Source: Flavobacterium granuli
GTDB taxonomy: Bacteria; Bacteroidota; Bacteroidia; Flavobacteriales; Flavobacteriaceae
DNA: 64,000 bases
Direction of reading: 5' to 3'
Assembly: GCF_900129705.1 (NCBI RefSeq)
Contig: NZ_FQWO01000013.1
Span: 1-64,000, forward strand
Part shown: positions 1 to 7,273 of the stretch, one piece after another
Layout of the letters: every line of letters begins with the position of its first letter
Position numbering within the stretch: the stretch's first letter is position 1
Program-made: the position numbers and the translations under genes
The notes under the pieces: generated by a model
What the model saw: only the letters and a program-made list of their open reading frames with translations
Told to the model about the DNA's origin: nothing
The model's database searches: none

Positions 1-83
1 TATTTAGCCATCGGTATGCTCTCATTCTTTTCACTTTATTACATCCAAATATACATCTTCGAGATCAAATTATTTTTGCAACG

Positions 84-91
84 CAAACATA
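84..91 (-). promoter_or_regulatory. possible flavobacterial -7 box
   Basis: The minus strand reads TATGTTTG, matching TAnnTTTG, and points left toward possible ATGs at 25 and 11. No TTG lies at the usual upstream distance, so this is weak. Confidence 0.25.
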
Positions 92-121
92 GGAGATATC
101 GGGATCAGGCTTGATTTTTTG

Positions 122-165
122 TTTCTTTTGCATCAAGGCAAAAGAAAAGAAAAGAAAAGAAAAAG
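122..165. repeat. hairpin plus AAAAG tandem run
   Basis: A perfect 10-bp inverted repeat (122-131 with 138-147, loop 132-137) runs into about five tandem AAAAG units at 140-165. It lies downstream of the leftward MFS gene. It resembles the dispersed intergenic hairpins seen in many Bacteroidota genomes; this resemblance is inference. Confidence 0.4.
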
Positions 166-259
166 TGAAACACCTTTTAAAATCGATATGCACAAGCGGG
201 GAATTATAGCAATAATGATCACAACATTTTAGAAATAGATTTGAACTATTTTGTGGGCA

Positions 260-274
260 CGAGCAAGATGCTCG
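260..274. repeat. short GC-richer inverted repeat
   Basis: CGAGCA AGA TGCTCG is a 6-bp perfect hairpin in a locally GC-rich patch (about 255-283), unusual within this AT-rich spacer. It may be part of a dispersed intergenic element. There is no T-tract, so it is not an obvious terminator. Confidence 0.3.
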
Positions 275-363
275 CGCCAGCGAAGGTAGTTTGCAAACTA
301 TTTTTATAGTTATTTAACTAAAATTAAAGTTTGTAATGAAAAAAGAAATCAAAAAGAGTTGTT

Positions 364-1578
364 TTAGCGGTTTTCTAAACGCACTAATTTTTGAATCCAA
401 ATGCAACAAAATGTGGCCAATATGCCAAAAGTCCCCATCACAAACCAGTTGATTTGATAACCAAATCGCGCGATAATTTCCATTCCCATTTTGGAACTCA
501 GAATATGAGCCAAACTAAAACTCATCGTATAAAGAGCCATATAGCGCCCCTCATGTCCTTTGGGAGCTCTGCTCATAGCAAAACTATTCGAAAAAGGAAA
601 CGCAAAGATTTCACCAATAGATATGATAATCATGCTGATGATCAAAATTCCAGCCCAAACATTAATCAGCAGGCAATAGAAACTGACCGCCATCAGCAGT
701 GTGCCCCAAAGGATTATTTTTAGTTTTTGAACCATCTTGCGTTCAAAATAACTCACAATGGGCATTTCCAAGGCAAAAATCAACAAGCCGTTTAGGGTCA
801 TTAATAATCCGGTTTGAAATTCAGTCAAACCAAATTTCTCACTGTGATACAAAGGCAAAGTCGTAAAGAGTTGAAAGAAAATCATGGCCGTAACAAAACT
901 CACAAACAGAAAAAGCCAGAATATCTTATCTTTAAAAACCGATGCAGCCTCCAGTATTGTGGCATGAGGATCATGATGGGAAACCTTTTTCTTTTCTTTG
1001 ACCAGCAAGGCAAAAATTAAAATCGAGACAATACAGGACGTACCATCAATCCAAAACAAACCTTTATAACCAATTCCCATAATAATTAATCCGCCCAAAG
1101 CTGGTCCTGCCGCAAACCCCAGATTGACCGCCAGACGCACAAGGGTGAGGGAACGTGTTCTGTTTTCAGGTTTTGCATAAGCTCCAAGGGAAACAAACAT
1201 AGCGGGTCTAAACATATCGGCTAGTGTCATAATAGCAAACATCCCCAAACACAATCCCCAAAAAGAGGTGATATACTGTAAAATAAAAAAGAAAACGCCA
1301 CTGCTAAACAAACTAAAAACCATCACCTTATAAAACCCAATCTTATCAGACAGTTTGCCTCCCAACCAAGAACCCAGCATGGAGCCAAAACCAAATGCAA
1401 CCATAACCCAGCCCACTTCCCCATAGGAGAAATGCAGGTCTTCTTTTAAATATTTCGATAAAAAAGGCAGTACCATCGTTCCTGCCCGGTTGATAAAAGT
1501 GATCAGAGTAAGGATCCAAATTTCTCTTGAAAATCCTTTGAAATTATTAATATAGCGGCTGAAAGCGGTTTGGAGCAT
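364..1578 (-). CDS. MFS transporter
   Basis: A 404-residue integral membrane protein with about 12 hydrophobic segments in two halves, the normal size for the major facilitator superfamily. The loop after the second helix has the MFS motif A (G73, G74, L76, D78, G81). Residues 158-163 (GPALGG) resemble motif C of drug:H+ antiporters, so an exporter of small molecules is likely; the substrate cannot be read from sequence. It is transcribed leftward and is divergent from the DUF1684 gene across 97 bp. The ATG at 1578 is followed directly by a short cytoplasmic N-terminus and the first helix. No strong terminator follows the stop. Confidence 0.85.
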   Translation of the reverse strand: MLQTAFSRYINNFKGFSREIWILTLITFINRAGTMVLPFLSKYLKEDLHFSYGEVGWVMVAFGFGSMLGSWLGGKLSDKIGFYKVMVFSLFSSGVFFFILQYITSFWGLCLGMFAIMTLADMFRPAMFVSLGAYAKPENRTRSLTLVRLAVNLGFAAGPALGGLIIMGIGYKGLFWIDGTSCIVSILIFALLVKEKKKVSHHDPHATILEAASVFKDKIFWLFLFVSFVTAMIFFQLFTTLPLYHSEKFGLTEFQTGLLMTLNGLLIFALEMPIVSYFERKMVQKLKIILWGTLLMAVSFYCLLINVWAGILIISMIIISIGEIFAFPFSNSFAMSRAPKGHEGRYMALYTMSFSLAHILSSKMGMEIIARFGYQINWFVMGTFGILATFCCIWIQKLVRLENR

Positions 1579-1598
1579 TGTAAATAGCTTGTGTCTTG

Positions 1599-1606
1599 CA
1601 AAGGTA
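1599..1606 (-). promoter_or_regulatory. promoter -7 box of MFS gene
   Basis: The minus strand reads TACCTTTG, a full TAnnTTTG match, 20 nt before the ATG at 1578. No clear TTG at -33. Confidence 0.5.
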
Positions 1607-1629
1607 GAAAACTTTGTAACTTTCAGCCT

Positions 1630-1660
1630 TTGTGCCTTTGCAACTTTTAAACTATTTTTG
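1630..1660 (+). promoter_or_regulatory. promoter of DUF1684 gene
   Basis: TTG at 1630-1632, a 20-nt spacer and TATTTTTG at 1653-1660 give the complete flavobacterial consensus (TTG-N17-23-TAnnTTTG). It ends 15 nt before the ATG at 1676, which supports that start over the upstream in-frame ATG at 1589. Confidence 0.6.
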
Positions 1661-1675
1661 CATAAAAATATACAA

Positions 1676-2278
1676 ATGAGAACCTTGCTGCTTTTTGTTT
1701 TTTTAGTACAATTGAATTGGGGTTTTGCCCAAGAAAAATTTGATTTGGCTGCCGTTCAAAAATTTCAGACAGATCTAAATGCAGAGTACGCCGATGCTAA
1801 AACCAGCCCATTGATGGAAGAGGATTTGGCAACATTCCAGACCTTGGATTTTTATCCCGCAAATGAAAAATACTTCGTGACGGCTAAATTCGTTCGAACC
1901 AAAAAAGAGAAACCTTTTGAGATGAAAACATCTACTGAGAGGAAACCCATCTATGTGAAATATGGCGAAGTCTATTTTTCCATTGACGGAGCAGCATTGA
2001 AACTGAATGTGTACAGAAATTTGGCCCTTTCCAAGAAAAAAGAATACAAAGACCATCTGTTTTTGCCTTTTTCTGATTTGACTTGTGGCCAGGAAAGCTA
2101 CATTGGAGGACGATATATTGATGTGAAAATTCCAGAGGGAAATACCTTAGTTATCGATTTTAATACAGCCTATAATCCGTATTGTGCTTACAACCACAAA
2201 TATTCTTGCCCTATTGTCCCATTGGAAAACGACTTGAATGTGGAGATAAAAGCCGGAGTTAAAAAATTTAAGGACTAG
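1676..2278 (+). CDS. DUF1684 secreted protein
   Basis: A 200-residue protein with an N-terminal signal peptide (hydrophobic 3-16, cleavage near FAQ, residue 18). The rest matches DUF1684: a beta-rich domain ending in the family signature with NPYCAYN, YSCPIVP and a final KAGVKKF stretch. The function of DUF1684 is unknown. The two conserved cysteines and the export signal place it in the periplasm or on a membrane surface. The ATG at 1676 was chosen over an in-frame ATG at 1589 because it begins the signal peptide and follows a good promoter. Its TAG stop overlaps the GTG start of the TatD gene by one base, so the two are probably translationally coupled. Confidence 0.8.
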   Translation: MRTLLLFVFLVQLNWGFAQEKFDLAAVQKFQTDLNAEYADAKTSPLMEEDLATFQTLDFYPANEKYFVTAKFVRTKKEKPFEMKTSTERKPIYVKYGEVYFSIDGAALKLNVYRNLALSKKKEYKDHLFLPFSDLTCGQESYIGGRYIDVKIPEGNTLVIDFNTAYNPYCAYNHKYSCPIVPLENDLNVEIKAGVKKFKD

Positions 2279-2940
2279 TGGAATTCTTTAATTGTCATAC
2301 CCATAAATTTACGGATAAACCCAATGTTTTAGAATTGGTCAACCAATATCCACAGGAATTTGATCCCGGTATTCCTTATTATTCCATTGGGATTCATCCT
2401 TGGTATATTGTGGAAGAGCGATTGGAATCCGATTTGGAAATTATAGAAACTAAAATACAGCAAAAGAATTGTCTGGCCGTTGGAGAATGCGGATTAGACA
2501 AAAGAATCGAAATCCCGATGGATTTGCAAATAAAAGTTTTTGAAAAACAACTGCTGTTGGCACAAAAATACAATAAAGCAGTGGTCATTCATTGCGTAGC
2601 CGCATTTCAGGAAGTAATCGAAATAAAGAAAAGCTTGAAGATTAGCGTACCAATGATTATTCATGGTTTTTCTAAAAATCAACAGTTGGCAAAACAATTA
2701 ATTGATAATGGTTTTTATATTTCCTTTGGAAAATACTTAATGAGCAATCCCGAATTGCGAACCGTTTTTCAAAGCATTCCAAACCATCGTTTTTTTCTGG
2801 AAACGGATACCATAGACAAAACTATTGAGGAAGTCTATGCTTTGGCAGCAAAATACAAAAACAATACGGTGGAAGAAATTCAAAAACAACTGAAGGAGAA
2901 TTTTTTAAGCGTATTCAAGATAGCAGTACAATTGATTTAA
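2278..2940 (+). CDS. TatD family metal-dependent hydrolase
   Basis: A 220-residue member of the TatD deoxyribonuclease family (amidohydrolase fold). The metal ligands are in place: H7 and H9 in the CHTH motif, E70 in GECGLD, H105, H129 and D177 in LETD. It is shorter than typical TatD proteins (about 260 residues), with loss mainly in surface loops. Members cleave DNA 3' ends or act in RNA/DNA repair; the exact substrate here is inferred. The start is GTG, overlapping the DUF1684 stop by one base. No other start would preserve the HxH motif at the N-terminus. Cytoplasmic. Confidence 0.82.
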   Translation: MEFFNCHTHKFTDKPNVLELVNQYPQEFDPGIPYYSIGIHPWYIVEERLESDLEIIETKIQQKNCLAVGECGLDKRIEIPMDLQIKVFEKQLLLAQKYNKAVVIHCVAAFQEVIEIKKSLKISVPMIIHGFSKNQQLAKQLIDNGFYISFGKYLMSNPELRTVFQSIPNHRFFLETDTIDKTIEEVYALAAKYKNNTVEEIQKQLKENFLSVFKIAVQLI

Positions 2941-2962
2941 GAACATAGAATAACGAATGTTT

Positions 2963-2991
2963 AGGATTGAAGTAGCGAGAACTTTAATCCT
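2963..2991. repeat. intergenic inverted repeat
   Basis: AGGATTGAAG (2963-2972) and CTTTAATCCT (2982-2991) pair over 10 bp with one wobble. It lies between the TatD and TcdA-like genes and lacks a T-tract, so it may be an RNA processing or regulatory hairpin rather than a terminator. Confidence 0.3.
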
Positions 2992-3010
2992 GAAGCTTTA
3001 AACAAAAAAA

Positions 3011-3724
3011 ATGGCAGAGTGGACAGAAAGAGCCGAACTTTTATTTAAAAAAGAAGGTTTGGAAAAATTACAAAATGCGAATGTATTAGTAGTAGGTTTA
3101 GGTGGTGTGGGATCATTTGCAGCCGAGTTTTTGGCTAGAGCAGGAGTGGGAACCATGACAATTGTAGATGGAGATGTGGTAGATATTACCAATATCAACA
3201 GGCAATTGCCGGCTTTACATTCTACAGTGGGTCAGGCCAAAGTGACTTTGGTAGGAGACCGATTGATGGATATTAATCCAGAATTAAAATTGACCAGAGT
3301 GCAGGAATTTCTCTCGCCTGAGCGTGCTTTTGAAATTATTACGGATGAATTTGATTATGTTTTGGATTGTATTGATAGTGTAACTCCCAAATTGAATTTG
3401 ATTGTTGCAGCCAAGCGAAAAAAAGTAAAGATTATTTCGAGTATGGGCGCCGGTGGAAAAATGGAAGCTTCTAAAGTCAAGGTGGCTGATATTAGTAACA
3501 CCGTTAATTGCTATCTGGCCAAAACCATTCGAAGAAGACTAAAAGAAGCCAAAATAGACAAATTGAAAGTCGTCTTTTCTTCGGAAATTCAAGACGATTC
3601 GAGTTTAAAAATGACCGATGGTTCCAATTTTAAAAAATCATTTTACGGAACTAACAGTTATATGCCGGGTTTATTTGGCCTTTATGCTGCCGAGACCGTG
3701 ATTCGCTATTTACTTAAGAAATAA
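3011..3724 (+). CDS. tcdA: tRNA threonylcarbamoyladenosine dehydratase
   Basis: A 237-residue E1-like ThiF/MoeB/UBA superfamily protein. Residues 29-34 (GLGGVG) form the nucleotide-binding loop, D53 follows in VDGD, and NINRQ at 61-65 is the ATP-contact motif. The family closest to this size and pattern is TcdA/CsdL, which uses ATP to cyclise t6A37 to ct6A in ANN-decoding tRNAs. It lacks the zinc-cysteine clusters of MoeB and ThiF. It is about 30 residues shorter than the E. coli protein at the C-terminus. It lies in a run of co-directional genes after the TatD gene. The function is assigned by family, so a related sulfur-transfer role is not fully excluded. Confidence 0.8.
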   Translation: MAEWTERAELLFKKEGLEKLQNANVLVVGLGGVGSFAAEFLARAGVGTMTIVDGDVVDITNINRQLPALHSTVGQAKVTLVGDRLMDINPELKLTRVQEFLSPERAFEIITDEFDYVLDCIDSVTPKLNLIVAAKRKKVKIISSMGAGGKMEASKVKVADISNTVNCYLAKTIRRRLKEAKIDKLKVVFSSEIQDDSSLKMTDGSNFKKSFYGTNSYMPGLFGLYAAETVIRYLLKK

Positions 3725-3790
3725 AATTAATGATTAGTGATTATTCACAGTCTTTTACAACCTAATAACACATAACTCATAATTTATAAA

Positions 3791-4444
3791 ATGATACAAA
3801 CAGTAATTTTCGACATGGATGGAGTAATTGTCGATACGGAACCTGTACACAAATACGCCTATTTTCAGCATTTTGAGGAACTGAATATTCCGGTAACAGA
3901 GGAACAGTTTTCAAAATTTACGGGGAATTCGACCCGCAATGTATTCCAAAATTTAAAAGAGCTCTTCAATTTAGAACAGGATGTAGAAGATTTGATTCAA
4001 AGAAAAAGAAGTATTTTCAACGATGCTTTTGATACCAAAGAAGATTTAGAACTGCTCGAAGGGGTAGAAAAGCTAATCCAAGAATTCCATCAAAAGGGAA
4101 TGCAATTGATTTTGGCTTCTTCGGCTTCCAAAGTGACAATAGATCGCGTTTTTAAGCGTTTTAATTTGCACCAATATTTTACTCACATTGTAAGCGGGGA
4201 GGATTTTCCAAAATCAAAACCCGATCCAGCCATTTTTGTTCATGCGGCCTCATTATCAATTGCATCCAAAGAGAATTGCATTATAATTGAAGACAGTACC
4301 AATGGCGTGAAAGCAGCAAAGGCTGCAGGGATTTTTTGTGTGGGTTACAATAGTTTCCACTCTAAATTGCAGGATTTATCAGCTGCCGATGTGATAATTA
4401 ATCATTTTGATGAATTGAGTTTTGAAAAAGTAGCCCAATTCTGA
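3791..4444 (+). CDS. HAD phosphatase, beta-phosphoglucomutase-like
   Basis: A 217-residue haloacid dehalogenase superfamily protein of subfamily IA. Motif I is FDMDGVIVD with nucleophile D8 and acid/base D10. Motif II is the serine at about 110 in LASSAS, motif III K143 and motif IV E167-D168. A helical cap lies at about 15-85. The DSTNGVKAAKAAG segment is typical of the beta-phosphoglucomutase/YcjU branch. It probably hydrolyses or isomerises a sugar phosphate in the cytoplasm; the substrate is unknown. A 66-bp spacer without a recognisable terminator separates it from tcdA. Confidence 0.82.
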   Translation: MIQTVIFDMDGVIVDTEPVHKYAYFQHFEELNIPVTEEQFSKFTGNSTRNVFQNLKELFNLEQDVEDLIQRKRSIFNDAFDTKEDLELLEGVEKLIQEFHQKGMQLILASSASKVTIDRVFKRFNLHQYFTHIVSGEDFPKSKPDPAIFVHAASLSIASKENCIIIEDSTNGVKAAKAAGIFCVGYNSFHSKLQDLSAADVIINHFDELSFEKVAQF

Positions 4445-4488
4445 TTTGGGTTTATTAAATATTTAACAATTATAAATGTTTGAATTTG

Positions 4489-4496
4489 TAAATTTG
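4489..4496 (+). promoter_or_regulatory. promoter -7 box of DUF2911 gene
   Basis: TAAATTTG matches TAnnTTTG and ends 20 nt before the ATG at 4517. No good TTG at -33. Confidence 0.45.
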
Positions 4497-4516
4497 AAAA
4501 AAATAAAACAATAAAT

Positions 4517-5359
4517 ATGAAGAACTTACTTATTCTATTAGCGGTTGTCATTGCTAATTTTAGTATTGAAGCCCAGGTGAAAACACCAGAATCCAGTCCG
4601 AAAACTAAGATCAATCAGTCTGTTGGTTTAACAGATATTGAGATTGTGTATTCTAGACCTTCTGCAAGAGGCAGAGCTGTTTTTGGCAATTTGGTTCCTT
4701 TTGGGAAATTGTGGAGAACTGGAGCTAATGAAAATAGCACCATCTCTTTTAGTGACGATGTGATGATAGACGGCAAGACTTTAAAGAAAGGAAAGTATGC
4801 TTTGTATACCATTCCAAACATTCAAAGTTGGGAAATCATTTTTTATAAAACAACAGATAATTGGGGAACTCCACAGGAATTTAATGAAGCGAATGTAGCC
4901 TTAAGAACTACTGTAAAAGAAGAGGCATTGTCTAAACCAGTGGAAACGTTTACTATTGGATTGAGTCGTTTGGATACTGATTTTGCTTATTTGGAAATGT
5001 ATTGGGAGAATTCATATGCCGCTTTAAAATTTGAAGTTCCAACCCAGAAAAAAGCCATTGAAAGTATTGAGAAAGTATTGTCAGGTGCCACAGGAGCAGA
5101 TTATTTTTCGTCAGCACAATTCTATTATCTGTCTAATTTAGATATCAATAAAGCAAGAACTTATATTGATAGAGCATTAGAATTAACACCAAGCAAACCG
5201 TTTTATTATTTGCGTTTAAAATCTTTGATTCAAGCAAAACAGGGTGATAAAAAAGGCGCTATAGAAACGGCTAAATTATCACTTGCTGCTTCTGAAGCTG
5301 CCGGAAATCAAGACTATGTAAAAATGAATAAGGATAGTATTACTGAATGGAGTAAATAG
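4517..5359 (+). CDS. DUF2911 protein with TPR tail
   Basis: A 280-residue exported protein. Residues 1-20 form a signal peptide ending in an EAQ cleavage site. Residues about 25-165 are a DUF2911 domain with the family hallmarks of a VYSRPSARGR segment, LWRTGANE and KKGKYALYTIP. Residues about 195-275 are helical, with two TPR-like repeats. DUF2911 is common in Bacteroidota and has no proven function. It has its own probable promoter and ends before a strong bidirectional terminator, so it is likely monocistronic. Confidence 0.85.
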   Translation: MKNLLILLAVVIANFSIEAQVKTPESSPKTKINQSVGLTDIEIVYSRPSARGRAVFGNLVPFGKLWRTGANENSTISFSDDVMIDGKTLKKGKYALYTIPNIQSWEIIFYKTTDNWGTPQEFNEANVALRTTVKEEALSKPVETFTIGLSRLDTDFAYLEMYWENSYAALKFEVPTQKKAIESIEKVLSGATGADYFSSAQFYYLSNLDINKARTYIDRALELTPSKPFYYLRLKSLIQAKQGDKKGAIETAKLSLAASEAAGNQDYVKMNKDSITEWSK

Positions 5360-5378
5360 TAGTCTAAATTTTAAAATA

Positions 5379-5416
5379 AAAAATCCCGTCTTCCCAATAG
5401 GTTAGACGGGATTTTT
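5379..5416. terminator. bidirectional terminator
   Basis: A perfect 13-bp stem (5379-5391 with 5404-5416, core ATCCCGTCT/AGACGGGAT), with A-runs and T-runs on both sides. It separates the convergent DUF2911 and symporter genes. Confidence 0.9.
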
Positions 5417-5426
5417 ATTTGGTGAT

Positions 5427-7151
5427 CTATGTGATCTGTTTTTTTGTTTTTCTAAAAATGGTTAATTCCAATAAGGAAGAGAGCACGATAGTAAGTAAGG
5501 CTCCAATGAAATTGAGCCATAAATACCCCAGTTTTTCTTCACCACTCGGGAAAATGTAAATGGCGTAATAATAAATGATAAAAATGGTGATTTGGGAGAT
5601 CAAAGCACTGTAAAAAATAGACTTGGCCTTGACATGTTTTATATAAAAGCCCACTAAAAAGATTCCCAGTACCGTGCCGTAGAATATGGAACCAATGATA
5701 TTCACTAATTGGATTAAATTTTCAAACAAGGTTCCGATACAGGCAAACAGGATGGCAACAATTCCCCAAAACAAAGTAAAAAACTTGGTAACATTTAGAT
5801 AATGTTTCTCTGATTTTTCTCCTTTCACATTGCGTTTGTAAATGTCGATTGCCGTCGTAGAGGCGAGCGCATTAAGCCCCGAAGCAGTTGAGGACATAGC
5901 AGCCGATATGATTACTGCCAACAATAACCCAATAAGACCTTTGGGCAAATAATGTAAAATAAAGTGAAAAAAGACATAATCTTTATCATTAGTCTCACTG
6001 CTGTTATCGGCTTTCAGAATAATTTCTTTGGCATGGTCCCTTAAATCTTTTTCTTTTGTAGATAAGGCGACCAATTCTTTTCTTAAAATAGGATTGTCGT
6101 AATCTTGATTCAGTTGATCAATATACAAGAGGTTAATCACTTTTTTGTCTTCGGAAAGACTGTCCAGTTTTTTCTCTAAAAGATGGTATTCGTCTTTATA
6201 TTGTGATTTTTCAATAGCCACTTTATTGTTGGGATTGAAATTTAACGGAACAGGATTGAATTGGAAAAAAACAAAAACCATAACTCCGGTAAGCAATATA
6301 AAAAATTGCATGGGCACTTTTAAGAGACCATTCATGATTAATCCCATCTGGCTTTCACGAACTGATTTTCCGGATAAGTAGCGTCCCACCTGTGATTGAT
6401 CGGTTCCAAAATAAGCTAAAGCCAGAAAAAAACCTCCGGTGATTCCGCTCCAAAAAGTATATTTTTCTTCGGGATCTGTTGAAAAACTCACAATGTCCAT
6501 TTTGTCATTTGCTCCGGCAATATGCATGGCATTGCTAAACGTCATATCATTAGGTAAAAAGTGCAAAATCAGAAAGAAAGTGATAAACATTCCGGACATA
6601 ATCACAAACATTTGTTGCTTTTGGGTCACGTTTACCGCTTTGGTACCGCCTGAAAAAGTATAAATAATGACCAACACCCCAATGATAATGTTCATATAAG
6701 TCAGATTCCATCCCAATAAAGCTGATAAAATGATCGCCGGAGCATAGATGGTCAAGCCGGTTCCTAATCCTCTTTGGAACAAGAAAAGAACAGCTGCCAG
6801 AGAACGGGTTTTTAGATCAAAACGTTTTTCCAGGTATTCATATGCCGTATAAACCTTGTACTTATGATAAATAGGGATAAATGTCAAACAGATAACAACC
6901 ATGGCAATGGGTAAGCCAAAATAGAATTGTACAAAACCCATTCCGTCATGATAGGCCTGACCGGGAGTAGATAAAAAGGTAATGGCACTGGCTTGTGTAG
7001 CCATCACAGAGAGACCTACGGTATACCAAGGGGTTTCGTTTCCTCCCAATATAAAATCTTCTACATTCTTACTTCCTTTGGTTTTCCAAGCTCCATAAAT
7101 TACAATAAATAACAGGGTTACTATGAGTACAATCCAATCGAATAGCTGCAT
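5427..7151 (-). CDS. sodium:solute symporter (SSS family)
   Basis: A 574-residue membrane protein of the sodium:solute symporter family with about 13 transmembrane segments. Family markers include the helix-1 region around G37-G38, GGTKAVNVTQ at 168-177 and GTDQSQVGRYL at 249-259. Residues about 300-400 form a long charged, lysine/glutamate-rich, probably helical segment between two membrane helices. SSS proteins of sugar-transport type usually have a short loop here; related Bacteroidota symporters may share the insert. It is the last gene of a unit with a PIG-L deacetylase and a micro-membrane protein 3 bp upstream, so it may import a product of that enzyme. The substrate is not predictable; sialic acid, sugar or nucleoside are all possible. 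Confidence 0.85.
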   Translation of the reverse strand: MQLFDWIVLIVTLLFIVIYGAWKTKGSKNVEDFILGGNETPWYTVGLSVMATQASAITFLSTPGQAYHDGMGFVQFYFGLPIAMVVICLTFIPIYHKYKVYTAYEYLEKRFDLKTRSLAAVLFLFQRGLGTGLTIYAPAIILSALLGWNLTYMNIIIGVLVIIYTFSGGTKAVNVTQKQQMFVIMSGMFITFFLILHFLPNDMTFSNAMHIAGANDKMDIVSFSTDPEEKYTFWSGITGGFFLALAYFGTDQSQVGRYLSGKSVRESQMGLIMNGLLKVPMQFFILLTGVMVFVFFQFNPVPLNFNPNNKVAIEKSQYKDEYHLLEKKLDSLSEDKKVINLLYIDQLNQDYDNPILRKELVALSTKEKDLRDHAKEIILKADNSSETNDKDYVFFHFILHYLPKGLIGLLLAVIISAAMSSTASGLNALASTTAIDIYKRNVKGEKSEKHYLNVTKFFTLFWGIVAILFACIGTLFENLIQLVNIIGSIFYGTVLGIFLVGFYIKHVKAKSIFYSALISQITIFIIYYYAIYIFPSGEEKLGYLWLNFIGALLTIVLSSLLELTIFRKTKKQIT

Positions 7152-7154
7152 GTT

Positions 7155-7262
7155 TTAAGAGTATAATTTCATTATTAGATAAAAAATAGTAATATAGATG
7201 GCATTTGCCAACAGAACCCAAGTATAACTTTTTTTCCAGGGTTTGTCCTTTTTAGTTTCCAT
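7155..7262 (-). CDS. 35-residue single-pass membrane peptide
   Basis: A short reading frame, easily missed, lies between the PIG-L and symporter genes: ATG at 7262, TAA at 7155, 35 residues. The first 12 residues are basic (METKKDKPWKKS), followed by a hydrophobic stretch at about 14-32 (WVLLANAIYITIFYLIM) and a short KLYS tail. This predicts a single N-in helix. It starts 11 nt after the PIG-L stop and ends 3 nt before the symporter ATG, the tight spacing of an operon. Small one- or two-helix partners are known for some SSS transporters (for example YhdT beside PanF), so an accessory-subunit role is a reasonable inference. I do not recognise the family. Confidence 0.65.
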   Translation of the reverse strand: METKKDKPWKKSYTWVLLANAIYITIFYLIMKLYS

Positions 7263-7273
7263 GTTGTGGGGTT

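Larger units (their letters stand above)
1..363. other. gene-poor left edge
   Basis: No complete gene is visible. A plus-strand frame is open from base 1 to a stop near 114 and could be the tail of a membrane protein. Minus-strand ATGs at 25 and 11 could instead open a gene leaving the window to the left. Neither is long enough to support. The rest holds two short inverted repeats, an A-rich pentanucleotide run and the tail of the MFS unit. Confidence 0.5.

Noticed and set aside
140..165. Possible CRISPR-like repeat run
   Set aside because: Units are 5 bases long with no spacers; it is a simple tandem repeat.
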